A stretch of DNA of 64,000 nt from NCBI RefSeq assembly GCF_030864355.1, contig NC_083397.1, positions 2,294,001 to 2,358,000 of the forward strand, given 5' to 3'. This document shows positions 61,875 to 64,000 of the stretch, one piece after another. The notes under the pieces were generated by a model that was given only the letters and a program-made list of their open reading frames with translations, did no database searches and was not told where the DNA came from. The DNA comes from Cutaneotrichosporon cavernicola (lineage: Eukaryota; Basidiomycota; Tremellomycetes; Trichosporonales; Trichosporonaceae). Within the stretch, counting starts at the first letter, position 1. Every line of letters begins with the position of its first letter. Position numbers and translations under genes: made by a program.

Positions 61875-64000
61875 TTAGAAGCCAGTTGGACGAGCGACGC
61901 TCGTGTCGTACGCGCGGATGAGGCGCGTCTGGTCCTGGCTCGTGTTTTCGGTCTGCGAGAACGCAAACCCGCGCTGCCGGCGCATGCGCTGGGTGGCACG
62001 TACCTTCTTGATGGCCTTTTGGAACTGTTCCTGCCGAGGGCGGTAGTCGGAGAGGTTGAACTTCTGGATCTCCTGCACGATGTTGTAGTCCTGGGGGTGG
62101 TACGTGCGGCGGTAGTACTTCCACGCGTAGTCGCGAAGGAGGCACAGAGGCGGGAAGAGGATGAGGCAAAAGTAGAAGACGGGGTCTGACGCCAGGCGCC
62201 CGACAACTCCCTTGTACGCAATCGAAAAGTTGAGTAGTGGAGCGATGAAGGCGTAGAGCGGCAGAGCGATCATCGTGAAGATGAACGAGCCGGGGATCGC
62301 CGCGACCGTGTACTTTGTCCAGACGCTGGTGTCAGCTTACGGGATGCGTTCCAAGAAGCAGACATACTCGGAGATAAGTGCCGCCTTGCCGAGGACAGTG
62401 AGGAGGACGACCATGTACAGCGTCGTTCCCCACACCCAAAGGCCAGAGCCCTTGCCGTCGGACGCGATGAGGTCGCCCGTGAACGCGAGGCACGTGAACG
62501 TGAACAACAGGACACTGTGATACAGTGCGTTGCCGACCCACTCGAAGAACTTGACGGGCGTGAAGAACGCGTTACGCTGCCCCAGATGGTAGAGCTGGGG
62601 GTACCGGTCGAGCATACGCGCGCTGACGAACTGGTCAAAGATACCAATGACGAGGGGCGGCAGGATGGTGAAGATGACGTTGTAGAATGACATCGACCAG
62701 CCCTCGAACGAGATCTGACCCGAGAAGTCGTTAAACCACGAGTACTGCTGTCAGCTTGTAGATCTGTGAACCAGCTCACCCAGAAGAGACACAGCGCAAA
62801 GGTAATGTTCTTGTAGAACGAGTAGAGGATGAGCTTCGATAGGCGCTGGTAGCTCCATGAGCCGTGGACAAGAAGAAGCTTGCGGAGGAAGCGGAACTGG
62901 GAGATAGCGACGTCGGCCGAGCGCGCGGCCTGGAGGCCCTCGACGCCTGAGATGCCGACACCAATGTGCGCGGCCTGGATCATGCTGACATCGTTGGCGC
63001 CGTCCCCGATCGCGAGCAGCGGCGCAGTCGTTGACTTCTTGACCAGCTTGACGACGAGTGCCTTCTGCAGCGGCGAAACACGGCAACAGATGACCGCCTT
63101 GCACATGACCGCCAGCTCGAGGAGAACGTCAGAGCACTCCTTCTCGAGCGCGAACGTCAGACTCTTGCCGTCGATGATAAGAGCTAGCTCCTCAACGTCG
63201 CCGCCACCCATGCGCTGGTTCTTGATGGCGAATAGGCGTTTGTTGAGGAGGTCAACCGTCTCAGCTTGTGTCTCCGTGTTGATAATGACCAGGTTCATTG
63301 ATTCGGAGATCAAGCGGCACGAGAGGCCGATGTTGATCGCTGTCTCCTGCCGATCGCCAGTGAGGATCCAGATCTTGATACCTGCCTGCTGCAGAGTATG
63401 GATCGTGTCCGGCACACCGTCCTGCAGACGGTCCTCAATCGCTGTCGCGCCGAGGAGCACGAGGTTTTGCTCGATGATCTCGGCGACGTTGTCGAGGGCC
63501 TCGGCACGGCCCTGCATCTGCGCGGCGGCGTTGTCGTAGAGTCGCGCCCACTCGTTGTACTCGGCATCCGGAACGTCCCGGTAAGCCAAGCACAGCGTGC
63601 GCAGACCCTCCGTGGCGTAGTCCTCGAGGTGGACAAGTGTCGCCTCTGAGAACTCCTGGTTGGCACCCAGCCGCTCGAAGATGACAGTGTCGGCACCCTT
63701 GCAGAACAGGCGGATCTTGCCATCGGGACATCTCACGACCGTGGACATGCGCTTACGCGACGAGTTGAACTCGCAGACGTTCAGAATCTCATATTCCTCG
63801 TCCTGGCCGTTGACGTCGATGAACACCGACTTCGGCTTGCGGGTGTGGAACCGGTATCCGAGAATCTCTGCCCCCTGGACAAGAGCCGCTTCGTCCGGGC
63901 TTGACGCTTGGTACACCATCTTGCCGTCCTTGATCTCGGGGATGACAGTGTGGCACACTGCCAAGAGGTTGAGGAACTGGCGAATGACGGCGCCCTCCTG
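61875..64000 (-). CDS. DRS2: P4-type phospholipid flippase, DRS2 class (3' part)
   Basis: Minus strand, running in from the right edge: 64000-62780, 62744-62368 and 62325-61875, with introns of 35 and 42 nt. About 683 residues of the C-terminal two thirds are present; the DKTGT phosphorylation site lies beyond the window. Visible elements are QASSPDEAALVQGA, CKGADTVIFER, DRLQDGVPDTI, TGDRQETAINIG, GDGANDVSMIQAAHIGVGISG, six C-terminal membrane helices, and a tail with RRTYHPQDYNIVQEIQKF...RMRRQRGFAFSQ. That tail is the Drs2-class signature containing the lipid/Arf-GEF-responsive region. Drs2 flips phosphatidylserine and phosphatidylethanolamine at the trans-Golgi. Confidence 0.93.

Noticed and set aside
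55264..64000. Horizontal transfer or mobile-element island.
   Set aside because: Codon use, intron style and gene families match the rest of the window, and no transposase, reverse transcriptase or terminal repeats were seen.

Overview
The window is nuclear DNA of a GC-rich, intron-dense fungus. Twenty-six protein genes and one intron-containing tRNA gene can be supported. The introns start GTGAGT/GTAAGT-like and mostly end in a CTGAC/CTAAC branch site sitting only a few bases before the acceptor AG. Together with the protein families seen, this points to a basidiomycete yeast, most likely Tremellomycetes (Trichosporonales-like). That placement is inference; no rRNA or marker gene is present. 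Gene models were built by hand: each junction was chosen so that GT/GC-AG boundaries, reading phase and family-level protein continuity agree, and summed exon lengths were checked for divisibility by three.

Layout. 1-9.4 kb: CBS/PB1 membrane-anchored protein; mitochondrial uS13 divergent from a basic coiled-coil protein; an ADP-ribosyltransferase-like/DUF7587-like protein; an X-family DNA polymerase (Pol4/lambda type). 9.5-16.4 kb: PMR1-type Ca2+/Mn2+ ATPase, tRNA-Lys(CUU), a multi-TM promethin-like protein, a small one-TM protein. 17-31.6 kb: a very long coiled-coil kinesin divergent from a mitochondrial AAA-type NTPase with micro-exons, a homeodomain factor, and Hub1/UBL5 carrying a long Arg-Asp-rich N-terminal extension. 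31.6-38 kb: NAD(P)H-hydrate dehydratase, RAD7, a Gfd2-like protein. 40.7-49.4 kb: a compact block with MOD5 tRNA prenyltransferase, ORC3, XRCC2-like RecA paralogue, PAP phosphatase (MET22), proteasome chaperone NAS2/PSMD9, MICOS MIC26/27. 49.6-64 kb: an unknown protein, meiotic MSH4 with 29 introns, proteasome beta-3, a RAD51C-like RecA paralogue, and the 3' part of a DRS2-type flippase that runs off the right edge.

Themes. Six genes serve DNA replication, repair or recombination (Pol4, RAD7, ORC3, XRCC2-like, MSH4, RAD51C-like). Five proteins are likely mitochondrial. Gene spacing is tight (31-300 bp) apart from two gaps of about 2.7 and 3.0 kb. The most unusual feature is intron architecture: many introns are exactly 31 nt, the smallest is 28 nt, coding micro-exons go down to 8 nt, and the same locus encodes a Hub1 splicing modifier in fused form. 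No transposon, CRISPR array or viral remnant was recognised.
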